From a virus: a stretch of 64,000 nt of DNA. The notes beneath the pieces are model-generated. The model ran no database searches and was not told where the DNA came from. It worked only from the letters and a program-made list of their open reading frames with translations. The position numbers were made by a program, and so were the translations under genes. Positions 23,908 to 31,713 of this stretch are shown here, one piece after another (the first letter of the stretch is position 1; every line of letters starts with the position of its first letter). The stretch lies in IMG/VR virus record IMGVR_UViG_3300024290_000003, positions 1-64,000 of that record. One strand, given 5' to 3'.

Positions 23908-24354
23908 ATGAAACTCGCATTCAAACTGGTATCCGCCGGTGGCCTGATCGACCGCGCAATCGGCTGGTGGACCCAATCGCCCTACTGCCACGTCGAGCTG
24001 GTGTTCGACCAGATGGGCGTGCCCGATGATTGCTTCAGCGCCGATCCGAAGCGTGGCGTGCGGTTCACGCATGTGGATTGGAGCGACACCAAGACGTGGA
24101 AGGTGGTCGGTCTGGCGGTGTCGGAGAGCCAGGAGCGCGTGGCCTACTTCTTTGCTCGTGATGCGCTCGTAGGGCGAAAATACAACAAGCGCGGCATCCT
24201 GAGATTCTTGTTCGGATTCGTTAGCAGCAAGCCAAACGAGGAGTTCTGCTCACAGGTCATTCTGATTGATTGCCAACACATTGGGCTGTGGCCGGGCGAT
24301 CCTCCGGTTCGCATCGACCCAGGCTTTCTAGCACAATTGGCGGAAGCGGAGTAA
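23908..24354 (+). CDS. Permuted papain-like (YiiX/NlpC-P60 type) protein
   Basis: 148 residues from ATG 23908; no signal peptide. The pattern of a circularly permuted papain-like hydrolase is present: a His in 'SPYCHVELVF' near residue 30 and a nucleophile-type Cys in 'NEEFCSQVIL' near residue 116, separated by a beta core ('CFSADPKRGVRF'). Family members cleave amide or thioester bonds in cell wall or lipoprotein contexts. A role in entry or lysis is possible. The fold call is by motif only. Confidence 0.6.
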   Translation: MKLAFKLVSAGGLIDRAIGWWTQSPYCHVELVFDQMGVPDDCFSADPKRGVRFTHVDWSDTKTWKVVGLAVSESQERVAYFFARDALVGRKYNKRGILRFLFGFVSSKPNEEFCSQVILIDCQHIGLWPGDPPVRIDPGFLAQLAEAE

Positions 24355-24405
24355 GCGGCTTCCGATCTTATCCACGAAAGGCACCCATTCCACAATGAGG
24401 TTCAC

Positions 24406-24789
24406 ATGCACTACGTCGAGGTTGACCTGTACGTATCGGAGCAGGCCATGTGGTTTCGCACTCTAGTCTTTTTCATCGCCGGTCTGTTTAGCCTCGCTGT
24501 GCTGGTGATGACCGCACAAGAGCGCTTCCGCTATATCCCGCAAAACGAGAAGGCTGAAGCGGCCTTCCAACAATCGCTACAGAATGCGGAACACCTCACG
24601 CAGCTTGAACGTTCCGTATCCGATCTCCGGGCGCTGTCCCTCGATGTTCGGCTGACCAAAATCGAGGCTACGCTCGACACCATCTGGAAACTGTTGATGG
24701 GCATCCTGGTTCCGCTGGTGCTGCTGATCTTTGACCGCTTTATCATTAGCGTCATACCGATGTTCCGCAGAAAGTCCGATAGTAACTAA
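24406..24789 (+). CDS. Membrane protein with central coiled coil
   Basis: 127 residues. Two membrane helices (~16-36 and ~93-115) flank a ~55-residue charged coiled coil. The C-terminus is basic. The topology suggests a periplasm- or cytoplasm-exposed coiled coil held at both ends. Possible lysis or exclusion factor; no family is recognised. Confidence 0.5.
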   Translation: MHYVEVDLYVSEQAMWFRTLVFFIAGLFSLAVLVMTAQERFRYIPQNEKAEAAFQQSLQNAEHLTQLERSVSDLRALSLDVRLTKIEATLDTIWKLLMGILVPLVLLIFDRFIISVIPMFRRKSDSN

Positions 24790-24803
24790 AAGGAGCATTA
24801 CAA

Positions 24804-24926
24804 ATGAAGAAACTTGCCATCACCATTTTTGCCGTCGTAGTACTGGCGGTCGGCTACAAGGTGAGTACCGGATCCTTCGATATTGATCCTCCTCCCTGTT
24901 GGCCGCAATGTACCCCGGTTAAGTAG
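24804..24926 (+). CDS. 40-residue exported/membrane peptide
   Basis: ATG 24804 follows an excellent AAAAGGAG site. Residues 1-18 are a Lys-led hydrophobic segment (signal peptide or membrane helix); the remaining ~20 residues are acidic then Pro/Cys-rich (two Cys). Size and site make it a credible micro-gene that is easily missed. Confidence 0.5.
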   Translation: MKKLAITIFAVVVLAVGYKVSTGSFDIDPPPCWPQCTPVK

Positions 24927-24949
24927 GGAGATTTGCCTCGCCCGCAGAA

Positions 24950-25726
24950 TTGTGGCACACTTGCTCTACCGTGTGGATACAACTTCTGCGGGGCGGGGCG
25001 GTCATAGCTCTCGTCTTTCTGTTATCCCGCTATCTCTGGCTCGGCCTCGCTCGCCGCTATCGATTCTTCTGCACCTATGCCGCCGTCCAGCTCACCGTAA
25101 CGATCTCGTTCGCCTACTTCTTTGACTTACGCTCGCAAGCCTACGCTGTGGCGTGGGTGCTCTCGCGCTGGATTATAATCGCGCTACAGATCGCCGCCGC
25201 CGCTGAGGTCTATTGGATGATCGCTTATGCGCCACGCGGCACCCGCTGGCTTCCGCTGGTGGTCATGCTGCCCGTTGCCGCCCTCGGCTCCGGCGGCTTG
25301 ATGGTCGTCCAAGGCTACGCCATCACTCCCGATTCCGGCTTCCTCCGCATCCTTCAAATCACCTGCCTCGTATATTCCTCGCTCAGCTTCGCCGTCGTAA
25401 TCGGTCTCCTGCTTCTCGCCGTGTTCCTGATTCTGGACGCGCAGCGCCACAATACAGTTGTCTATTGGCTCGGCCTGATGACGTACTTCACCATTCAGGG
25501 GCTGACGTTCTTTCTGCAATACATCGTTGCACTGAAGTGGGAATTGCTCTATGCGGCATTCCTGCCCGCTAATGCGGTCGTGCTGCTGTTGTGGGGATTG
25601 CTGACCACTAGCGCCGGAGAGCGGCCGCCGCCAGCGGTTAGACGACACACGCCATTTGCGGATAAGATCCGTAAGAACGGCGTGGTACGGCGGTTCAAAC
25701 TTGAGTGGGAACGCGCCGCGATCTGA
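24950..25726 (+). CDS. Multi-pass membrane protein, unknown family
   Basis: 258 residues if started at TTG 24950; GTG 24971 is an alternative. About seven hydrophobic helices span residues ~10-220, with a basic C-terminal tail. It resembles uncharacterised host-type integral membrane proteins rather than virion proteins. Its end overlaps a minus-strand gene by 32 nt. It may be a cargo gene altering the host membrane (inference). Confidence 0.55.
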   Translation: MWHTCSTVWIQLLRGGAVIALVFLLSRYLWLGLARRYRFFCTYAAVQLTVTISFAYFFDLRSQAYAVAWVLSRWIIIALQIAAAAEVYWMIAYAPRGTRWLPLVVMLPVAALGSGGLMVVQGYAITPDSGFLRILQITCLVYSSLSFAVVIGLLLLAVFLILDAQRHNTVVYWLGLMTYFTIQGLTFFLQYIVALKWELLYAAFLPANAVVLLLWGLLTTSAGERPPPAVRRHTPFADKIRKNGVVRRFKLEWERAAI

Positions 25727-26159
25727 TCGAGTCCGATAACTGGCGAAAGGATTCCTCCCGCAGTTTCGGGCGCATTCGGATCTCAAACAACAACATTAAG
25801 TCGCGTTTCAAGCGAATCATGTTGGCAAATAAAGCGCTACGTTTACCGGCCCTGTAGGATTGCAGGCAGGCTTGCAGGTTGACCGCTATCACGTAGCGCG
25901 TCAGCGCACCGCAGGCAGCCTTCCGCCGGGTATCGTCCTTGCCGGATTCGCGCATCTCGCGGATCGCCTGCGGCTCGTCCCTGGCGTCCAGCACGGGCTT
26001 CCAGCGGTCGAAGCCGGATGGGTTGGGATACAGTGGGCCGCTATTACGCCCCGGATGGTCCCGAAGCGCCTTCATTTCATCAAAGATAAGATTGCACGCC
26101 TTTTGAACTGCGGTCAGCGCAAGCTGGTACTCCTCGACTTCTTGGGTCGTCGGGTCCAT
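25695..26159 (-). CDS. Hypothetical helical protein
   Basis: 154 residues from ATG 26159; a TTG 9 nt upstream sits closer to the AGGGGG site and is possible. The protein is all-helical and rich in Arg, Gln and Leu. Convergent with the membrane protein gene. About 220 nt of intergenic DNA separate it from the next minus-strand gene. No family is recognised. Confidence 0.5.
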   Translation of the reverse strand: MDPTTQEVEEYQLALTAVQKACNLIFDEMKALRDHPGRNSGPLYPNPSGFDRWKPVLDARDEPQAIREMRESGKDDTRRKAACGALTRYVIAVNLQACLQSYRAGKRSALFANMIRLKRDLMLLFEIRMRPKLREESFRQLSDSIRSRRVPTQV

Positions 26160-26379
26160 CGTTATCAATGCCCCCTAAGTAACGCTGGTAACATCGTCAT
26201 ATTTGCACAGATTTAGCGCCAATTCAAGCGGATATTTCGGGCAGTTCTGTGGAAAACACCCGCCTAGAAATAGGTATAAGTACCACCCGCGAACAAGATT
26301 GCGATTATGGTACGTGTTTTCGTGGCTGCAAGTGCCGTGGAATCTGTCCGACATCAGCTTTTCAGAACAGAAACAGCGC

Positions 26380-26709
26380 CTACATGTACGGTTTTAACAT
26401 TTCCAGAAGCATATTACGAAACAATCGCAACGCCACCGGCTTGCGGTTGCAGTCCTTGAGGAAAAGCCGAACGGCGTTGACGATTCGGTCTTCTTCGGTC
26501 ATCGGAGGCTTCTCCTGGCTTTTTTCTGCAACCTCCTGTTTGATGTATGCGATCAGGACCGAGGCCATGTCAGTGCCCCTGTCCTCGCACAATCGCTTGA
26601 ATGCCTTCCGCAGTTCGGCATCCCCAATGTCGAACGAGATCGGCACTCGATCCCCGTTAATTTCCCTATCCAAAATCGTCTCCTTGAAGATTTCCACAGA
26701 TTTTCTCAT
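26380..26709 (-). CDS. Ribbon-helix-helix-like regulator
   Basis: 109 residues from ATG 26709. Residues ~22-60 show a short beta strand (PISFDI) then two helices, the size and pattern of a ribbon-helix-helix DNA-binding unit; the rest is a helical, charged extension. It is divergent from a second, clearer RHH gene and shares a 57-nt intergenic region packed with inverted repeats, so it likely regulates itself and its neighbour. Confidence 0.5.
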   Translation of the reverse strand: MRKSVEIFKETILDREINGDRVPISFDIGDAELRKAFKRLCEDRGTDMASVLIAYIKQEVAEKSQEKPPMTEEDRIVNAVRLFLKDCNRKPVALRLFRNMLLEMLKPYM

Positions 26710-26724
26710 CGGACATGACAACAG

Positions 26725-26756
26725 GCCTTGACAAGGCATGTCAACATGCTCATAAT
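26725..26756 (+). promoter_or_regulatory. Sigma70-type promoter with nested operators
   Basis: TTGACA (26728-26733), a 17-nt spacer and CATAAT (26751-26756). Two perfect inverted repeats overlap it: GCCTTG-A-CAAGGC (26725-26737) covering the -35, and GCATGT-CA-ACATGC (26736-26749) filling the spacer. More CATGTC words lie at 26712 (inverted) and 26766. Transcription would begin ~4 nt before ATG 26767, giving a nearly leaderless mRNA. The layout predicts repression by the adjacent RHH proteins. Confidence 0.75.
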
Positions 26757-26766
26757 CGTGTTCAGC

Positions 26767-26973
26767 ATGTCAGCATCAACAATACAGCAAACCGGGCAGG
26801 ATTCCAAACCAAACGTCAAAATCTTCTCGACGAGGGTACCAGTATCTTTAATCACGCGTGCAAAATTTGCAGCTCTTGAATCAGGAAAAAGCGTTCAGCA
26901 ACTCTTCATTGAGGCCCTGGTCTCCCACCTAGACCGCGAAGATAAAGCGAAGGCACGGAGGGCGGCGCGGTGA
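26767..26973 (+). CDS. Ribbon-helix-helix transcriptional regulator
   Basis: 68 residues from ATG 26767, chosen because the promoter's start point falls just upstream; the frame's earlier ATG lies inside the promoter. Residues ~17-60 form the RHH unit: strand VKIFSTRVP, helix SLITRAKFAALE, turn SGKS, helix VQQLFIEALVSHLD. A basic tail follows. Such proteins bind as dimers to palindromes like those in its own promoter. It is joined to the next gene by GTGA. Confidence 0.7.
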   Translation: MSASTIQQTGQDSKPNVKIFSTRVPVSLITRAKFAALESGKSVQQLFIEALVSHLDREDKAKARRAAR

Positions 26974-27479
26974 GAAAGGGTAAGATTCAGCGGCAAGGAT
27001 CGTCCTCCTCCAGCGCCGAATACCACGCTTGGCAGCGGATTAAGGACCGATGCGGAAAACCGTCCCATCACAAGTACAAACTCTACGGCGGCAGGGGCAT
27101 AAAGGTCTGCGATAGATGGCTTGTTTCCTTTTTGAATTTTTGGGCTGACATGGGACCTCGCCCAAGCCTGAAGCATTCAATCGAAAGAATCGACAACGAC
27201 GGTGACTACAGTCCAGAAAATTGCCGCTGGGCGACGCGCAAGGAACAGGCCAGAAATACCAGGAGAAACAGGTGGGTGACTTTTCGGGGAGAGCGTGTGT
27301 TGTTGATCGACTTGGCTCCGCGCCTTGGCATTAAGCTCCCGACTCTTTATTGGCGCCTTCAGCACGGCTGGAACCAAGAAGAGGCCTGTACGTTTCCATT
27401 GAGGCCGGGATATCGTCCACCTTCTGTATCGGTGGACGGCGACAGCATTCTGATCTACAAGCGGGAGGCCACGCGATGA
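26970..27479 (+). CDS. HNH/AP2-like DNA-binding phage protein
   Basis: 169 residues, GTG start overlapping the RHH stop. Residues 18-95 carry a pattern frequent in phages: YHAW..IK.RC, YGGRGI.VCDRW, F..F..DMG.RP, SIERIDNDGDYSPENCRWAT and EQ.RN. This family is usually linked to HNH or AP2-type homing endonucleases and DNA-binding proteins. Residues ~100-150 resemble a helix-turn-helix (LAPRLGIKLPTLYWRL). It may be a mobile nuclease or a regulator. Confidence 0.6.
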   Translation: MRKGKIQRQGSSSSSAEYHAWQRIKDRCGKPSHHKYKLYGGRGIKVCDRWLVSFLNFWADMGPRPSLKHSIERIDNDGDYSPENCRWATRKEQARNTRRNRWVTFRGERVLLIDLAPRLGIKLPTLYWRLQHGWNQEEACTFPLRPGYRPPSVSVDGDSILIYKREATR

Positions 27480-27772
27480 GCCATTACAAATGCATGGATT
27501 GTGGAGAGGTTCTAACGATTGGTTCTCCCCACATGCATGAAGGGACTGGCGTAGGCGGATTCGCTCGTATCGAACGCATCAAGGAGCCACAAGAGAAAGT
27601 TGTTCGTATCGAAATCCACTACGAAAACGGCGACGTGCGATTCGCTGAAGGCTCCGACGCGGACAAGATCATGGACTACTGGCAATCCGGGGAAACGATG
27701 AACTACATCCACGGCGGTAAATATGAAGGCCCAACGCTAATACTGTCCCGTGCTGGCGAGGCCACGCGATGA
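27476..27772 (+). CDS. Small zinc-binding protein
   Basis: 98 residues from ATG 27476 (ATGA with the upstream stop). 'CMDCGEVL' at ~6-13 with a later His pair may bind zinc; residues ~50-75 form a YENGDVRFAEG beta motif. Its last four residues (EATR) and stop context repeat those of the gene before it. Function is unknown. Confidence 0.5.
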   Translation: MSHYKCMDCGEVLTIGSPHMHEGTGVGGFARIERIKEPQEKVVRIEIHYENGDVRFAEGSDADKIMDYWQSGETMNYIHGGKYEGPTLILSRAGEATR

Positions 27773-27945
27773 CGCCCCGCAAGCCGCCAACCCGCGCCTC
27801 GATCCCGGACTGGAAGCGCCGCTGCGCGGTGTACAAGACGTTTCTGATGTTGGCCAACCGGGAGTTGTATCAGGTCGCGCGGGACGTGATTGCGTTCAAC
27901 GAACAGCGGTGCGAGGCGCTGCCGCGAAAGGAGTCTGCCGCGTGA
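27769..27945 (+). CDS. 58-residue basic protein
   Basis: Runs from an ATG overlapping the upstream TGA to a TGA that overlaps the next GTG. It starts MTPRKPPTRA and is basic, with a helix at ~14-45. Perfect coupling on both sides is the main evidence. Function is unknown. Confidence 0.45.
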   Translation: MTPRKPPTRASIPDWKRRCAVYKTFLMLANRELYQVARDVIAFNEQRCEALPRKESAA

Positions 27946-28148
27946 CCACACTCGAAATACTGAGCCGCGATTGGGCTGTCGGACGACACTCGCTCACGCC
28001 GGACGATATTCTCTACATGGAATCGTGCTACGTGCGGCAAGGTAAAACTCAGGACACGCGAAAGTCTCCAGCGGGTAGCACGTTAATTTATCGTTCGACC
28101 AGTCTCACGACACGGTTGCTGGAAAAGGTCTGGAGGAACGCCGCGTGA
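27942..28148 (+). CDS. Small hypothetical protein
   Basis: 68 residues from a GTG overlapping the upstream TGA. The first half is helical, the second polar and basic. It is coupled by GTGA to the XF1762-like gene. No family is recognised. Confidence 0.45.
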   Translation: MTTLEILSRDWAVGRHSLTPDDILYMESCYVRQGKTQDTRKSPAGSTLIYRSTSLTTRLLEKVWRNAA

Positions 28149-28600
28149 CCGCCCCGCGCACATTGCAGCTCGTACCGATCAGCTTAGCTGAGGCGAACGA
28201 GTTTGTGCGCTTGCATCACCGTCACCATAATCCGGTGCCTGGGGCAAAGTTTTGCGTGGCTGTAGCGACTCCCGGTGTGGTGCATGGCGTCGCCATCGTT
28301 GGCCGACCAATAGCACGAATGGCTGACGACGGCTGGACGCTGGAAGTCAACCGGACCTGCACGGATGGTACAAAAAACGTTAACTCGATGTTGTACGGAG
28401 CCTGCCAGCGTGCTACGTTTGCGCTCGGCTACAAAAAGCTCATCACGTACACTCTGCCAACTGAATCCGGCGCATCGCTCCGAGCTGTTGGCTGGACGTG
28501 CATCGGTTCCGCTGGCGGAGGTCGATGGAGCCGCGAGTCCCGACCGCGTATCGACACACATCCGCTTCAGGAGAAGTTGCGCTGGGAGGTGACCGCGTGA
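28145..28600 (+). CDS. XF1762-family, Mom-like GNAT-fold protein
   Basis: 151 residues, GTG start. The family pattern is clear: SLAEAN.FV..HHRHH near 15-28, VAIVGRPIAR near 50, DGWTLEVNR.CTDGT near 65-78, YGAC.RA...LGY, then LRAVGWTCIG and a C-terminal LRWE. XF1762 proteins are related to phage Mu Mom, a GNAT-fold enzyme that modifies adenine to block restriction. A DNA-protection role is therefore plausible (family knowledge plus inference). Its first codons repeat at the start of the integrase gene. Confidence 0.7.
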   Translation: MTAPRTLQLVPISLAEANEFVRLHHRHHNPVPGAKFCVAVATPGVVHGVAIVGRPIARMADDGWTLEVNRTCTDGTKNVNSMLYGACQRATFALGYKKLITYTLPTESGASLRAVGWTCIGSAGGGRWSRESRPRIDTHPLQEKLRWEVTA

Positions 28601-29874
28601 CCGCCCCGCGCCTACTGTCCGGCGATGCTATTATGCGTTTGCTCAACGGGAGTGAGCGCGAAATGCCAAGACAGAGGTGTCAGAATCCAACTTTGAGACA
28701 GCGGAAGGACGGCCTGTGGTACATCCTTCCTTGGGTTGACGTGCGCGACGGTTGCGGCGGTACGGTCCGCATGAAGAAGAGGATCGTGCTCGGTCCGCTT
28801 ACCAAGCGCGAAGCCATCATCAAGCGGAACCAGGTGATGGAAACCATCAACAATAGCAAGCTCGTATTGCAGAGCCAAATCAAGTTCGGCTATTTCCTGG
28901 ACAACTACTACATCAAGTCGTATCTGGACCGTCCAGGAGTCCTGAAAAGCACCACGCAAGCGGCGTACATGAGCCACATCCGCGTTCACATACGCCCGAC
29001 CTGGGGCGAGATGCAGATGAGCGAGATCACGACGCGGCGCCTGGACGATTGGATGGCGGCGCTGACTAAGGCCGGGTTGTCGTACAACGCGCGCCACGAC
29101 CTGCTGACGATGATGAGCGGGATCTTTACCAAGGCCGAGGACTGGGGTGTGTGGGACCAGCGGAACCCGTGTAAGCGCGTGACGGTTGGCCGCAACCTTC
29201 CGGTACGCGAGAAGCGGATGCTGACCGATCAGCAGATCCGGCTGCTGCTGGCGGCGCTGCCGGATAACGGCGTGCGGCTGATGGCTGAGATTGCGCTGTT
29301 CTGCACGCTGCGGGTGTCGGAGATCATGGGCTTGCAATGGAAGCACATCGACTTCGAGAACGGCTGCATCCACGTTCGGCAGCGAATGTCCAACGACGGC
29401 GAGCTCGCTGAGCCGAAGACGCGGAAGGCATTGCGCGATCCGCAGATGGGGCATTTGGCCGAGCGGTTGAAGGCTTTCAAATATGCTGGCGTGGCGGGTA
29501 ATGCCGCGCCTGGAACCGCCCCGGTATCCGGGATTGCTACACGCCAGCACCAGACCGCCGACGATTTCGTGTTCCGCTTCCCGAGCCGCAACGGGGGGTA
29601 CCTGGGTTCAAATGACCTCGTTAAGAAGTACCTCAAGCCGGCCGCGAAAGCGATTGGGATCGACCATAACGGATTCGCATGGCATTCCCTGAGGCGCCAA
29701 GCAGTCACGAACTACAACTCCAGCTTGGGAGTGACGCAGGCGATGAACATGGCGGGCCACAGCACGGTTGCGATGAGCGCCCTTTACACAATGTCGGACG
29801 CTGATGCGGCGAACGCGGCGGTGCGGGCGTTCCAGGAGCGGATTGCGGGTGAACCGACCGGAGGTGTGCAGTGA
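28597..29874 (+). CDS. int: Tyrosine-family site-specific integrase
   Basis: 425 residues from the GTG that overlaps the upstream TGA. An AP2-like beta arm (30-75) and a SAM-like core-binding domain (95-190) precede the catalytic domain, where R239 (CTLRVSE), K274, H363-R366 (HSLRR), H388 (GHST) and Y397 (ALYTM) form the full set. All catalytic residues are present, so it should be active. It implies integration into a host chromosome; no attP core was identified nearby. Its C-terminus ends in the repeated 'GGVQ' junction. Confidence 0.92.
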   Translation: MTAPRLLSGDAIMRLLNGSEREMPRQRCQNPTLRQRKDGLWYILPWVDVRDGCGGTVRMKKRIVLGPLTKREAIIKRNQVMETINNSKLVLQSQIKFGYFLDNYYIKSYLDRPGVLKSTTQAAYMSHIRVHIRPTWGEMQMSEITTRRLDDWMAALTKAGLSYNARHDLLTMMSGIFTKAEDWGVWDQRNPCKRVTVGRNLPVREKRMLTDQQIRLLLAALPDNGVRLMAEIALFCTLRVSEIMGLQWKHIDFENGCIHVRQRMSNDGELAEPKTRKALRDPQMGHLAERLKAFKYAGVAGNAAPGTAPVSGIATRQHQTADDFVFRFPSRNGGYLGSNDLVKKYLKPAAKAIGIDHNGFAWHSLRRQAVTNYNSSLGVTQAMNMAGHSTVAMSALYTMSDADAANAAVRAFQERIAGEPTGGVQ

Positions 29875-30122
29875 TTGAAAGATGCCAAGCCTACGATAAG
29901 GGACGCCATTGCAGGAAAAGCAAGAACCTGACGCGCTGTCGAATAACCATTCATCGTGAGCCAAGTTTTAACGCCAAGTTACCCGAAGGGGCAATTATTC
30001 TTCTTTGTCCCGACCATTTGCGGCTTTCTCAGCTTGAGGCATTGGTTATGCAGGATAGCCCAAAAGTGCGGTCAGCTGAACAGCAGCGCATCGCGGGCAA
30101 GCCAGAGGGCGGTGTGCAGTGA
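29871..30122 (+). CDS. Small Cys-containing hypothetical protein
   Basis: 83 residues from GTG 29871. Cysteines and histidines (C5, H12/C13, C23, H28, C46, H49) could form a zinc site of the HNH-adjacent type ('LLCPDHL'). It ends in the junction peptide IAGKPEGGVQ. Function is unknown. Confidence 0.5.
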   Translation: MIERCQAYDKGRHCRKSKNLTRCRITIHREPSFNAKLPEGAIILLCPDHLRLSQLEALVMQDSPKVRSAEQQRIAGKPEGGVQ

Positions 30123-30445
30123 TCGCCCAAGCCGTGTTGATTGAAGGTGCGGACGATGTTTATGTCCTTGACGGTTATGTCAACAAGATAACCAAGCTGC
30201 GTCGAAAGACATGGCTGGCCCGTAGCGGTATCCGCTCTTCGGTATACGAAAAGGACGCCGCGTTTGAAACATACGAGGAGGCCTGTGTCGCTCTTATAAA
30301 TAGAGCCGAGCAAGTGGTCGCATCAAAGGAAGTGGAATTGGACAAAGCCAGGGAGCGTCTTAGGAGACTCCGCAAGCGTTTCCAGTTACCGGAGGGAGTG
30401 GCGCTTGACGGAATCGCGGGCAAGGCAGCGGGCGGTGTCCAGTGA
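30119..30445 (+). CDS. Hypothetical protein with C-terminal coiled coil
   Basis: 108 residues, GTG start. Residues 1-45 are beta-rich and basic; ~48-90 form a charged helix. It ends IAGKAAGGVQ, the junction peptide. No family is recognised. Confidence 0.45.
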   Translation: MIAQAVLIEGADDVYVLDGYVNKITKLRRKTWLARSGIRSSVYEKDAAFETYEEACVALINRAEQVVASKEVELDKARERLRRLRKRFQLPEGVALDGIAGKAAGGVQ

Positions 30446-31011
30446 AGGGGCATATTCGCAAAGCCATCGTTTTAACGCATGAGCGCACCGCTCGAACTAG
30501 AGACGGCGGCGGATTCCACAGAAAGGCTAGTCTTGGCGAGGCTAATCCGATGTCTCGCCTAAGTGCCGTCGATGTTGCTGAGATTCGCGCATCCTTCGCC
30601 GCTGGTCATGATGTCAAAGTCATTGCCGCGAAGTATAATCTCAAACTTCAGTATTGCCGCGAGATCATCAGCGGAAAGTACTGGCGTCACGTTCCTGGGA
30701 TTCCGAGCAGCGTGGCTATCCTTCCAAAGCGCTTGCATTTGGGCTGCGATCCGATGTGCGGAGAGTGCGTGGCGGTGCAGGAGGCATTCAACGACAAGAT
30801 GGAGGTCTACGTTGAGAAGGCCAGGCGCTCGTTCTGGAAAGAAATGCGCCGTTTGCTTCCCGGTATGTTCGCTGCCGAATATCCTAAATGGCTTGATCTT
30901 GAAGTTAAGGAATTTAACGTTCGCACGCTTGAGATCGCAGCCGATTGGGCTTTTGAAGTTTGGAACCAGGGTGTGCCCATCGCGGGCAAGCCAGAGGGAG
31001 GGGCGCGGTGA
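30442..31011 (+). CDS. Helix-turn-helix-containing protein
   Basis: 189 residues, GTG start. Residues ~38-82 (SAVDVAEIRASFAAG, VIAAKYNLKLQYCREII, GKYW) match the short HTH module that often accompanies phage nucleases. The rest is helical with a CxxC-like 'CDPMCGEC'. Probably a DNA-binding regulator. It ends in the junction peptide IAGKPEGGAR. Confidence 0.5.
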   Translation: MKGHIRKAIVLTHERTARTRDGGGFHRKASLGEANPMSRLSAVDVAEIRASFAAGHDVKVIAAKYNLKLQYCREIISGKYWRHVPGIPSSVAILPKRLHLGCDPMCGECVAVQEAFNDKMEVYVEKARRSFWKEMRRLLPGMFAAEYPKWLDLEVKEFNVRTLEIAADWAFEVWNQGVPIAGKPEGGAR

Positions 31012-31310
31012 GCGAGAAGTTGAGCGATCGTAGCGTAGAGGCTCTAGGCGAAATCGTCGGGGCGTTGAATGAATATGCCGACCAGGTTGAAGCGCTGGAG
31101 CAGAAGCTGGCCGAGCGCGATGCGCTGATAGAGCGGATGGTGGATAGTCTCCGTAACGTGCTCGCGGATTGCGCTCTTTACAAGCCGGAGATATGGACCG
31201 CTCGCATGGACGATGCCACGGCACTATTGCGAGAGATGGATTGCGTACCACTCGCCGCGACCGAGCAGGCCGCGCCGGAAGGGGCGCTAACCGAGGGAGG
31301 GGCGCGGTGA
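31008..31310 (+). CDS. Coiled-coil hypothetical protein
   Basis: 100 residues from a GTG overlapping the upstream stop. Residues ~10-55 form a Glu/Leu-rich coiled coil, followed by a short helical part and an Ala/Glu tail ending LTEGGAR, a partial copy of the junction peptide. No family is recognised. Confidence 0.45.
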   Translation: MSEKLSDRSVEALGEIVGALNEYADQVEALEQKLAERDALIERMVDSLRNVLADCALYKPEIWTARMDDATALLREMDCVPLAATEQAAPEGALTEGGAR

Positions 31311-31528
31311 GAACCGAAGCAGAAGTCCGGGCAATGGTTGGTAGGTTTGAACGATTCAACGATAAACATCTGCAACGGATTTGTTCTGGAGTAACAGAAG
31401 AAGACTGCGGGGAAGTGGCTGTCGTGTTCAATTCAAACTCCTCGATGCTGTGCGCTCTTAGATGGGTCTTGGGCGAAGACACTATTTCGGTGCAGCAAAA
31501 TGCCTCCGCCAAAGTCGGACCGGCATGA
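31307..31528 (+). CDS. Small hypothetical protein
   Basis: 73 residues from a GTG overlapping the upstream stop. It is of mixed composition with three cysteines and a short helix at ~4-25. It closes the string of small genes after the integrase. No family is recognised. Confidence 0.45.
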   Translation: MRTEAEVRAMVGRFERFNDKHLQRICSGVTEEDCGEVAVVFNSNSSMLCALRWVLGEDTISVQQNASAKVGPA

Positions 31529-31713
31529 GATTCGCGCATGGATTGTCCGGTAAGTGAGAACTGGCCAGTGTTAAGTGGTTTAGTTTGCTACCACGCGCAT
31601 AATTGGCAGAAGTAAGCGGGGGCCTAGATTACACAGGGCCGGGGTAGTTAAGTTGTTGAGTTTGTGAAGAACCGTTTGGGCGCTTTTTGGGCGCTGGAAA
31701 GGCGAAAGGCTGC
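31529..31713. other. 185-nt non-coding gap
   Basis: No credible gene. It holds a weak hairpin (GTGG/CCAC around 31576-31594), a GGCCT...AGGGCC arm pair near 31622-31640 and a direct repeat TGGGCGCT twice at its end. The ribosome site for the methyltransferase (AAAGG twice) is at the right edge. It might hold a promoter or attP, but nothing is convincing. Confidence 0.4.

Larger units (their letters stand above)
29842..31310 (+). repeat. Repeated 33-nt gene-junction element
   Basis: Copies at 29842-29874, 30090-30122, 30413-30445 and 30979-31011, plus a half copy at 31293-31310. Each ends one gene and starts the next: it encodes C-termini such as IAGKPEGGVQ or IAGKPEGGAR, supplies a GGAGG-like ribosome site and finishes in an overlapping GTGA. 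Copies differ at a few positions, more in the first. Confidence 0.8.

Noticed and set aside
23406-24072. Long open frames on both strands across the tRNA array
   Set aside because: They run straight through four well-folded tRNA genes and have no coherent protein features.
31529-31713. Possible attP site or promoter after the integrase region
   Set aside because: The -35 spacing to CATAAT at 31598 is poor, and no sequence matching a tRNA 3' end or a clear core with arm repeats was found.
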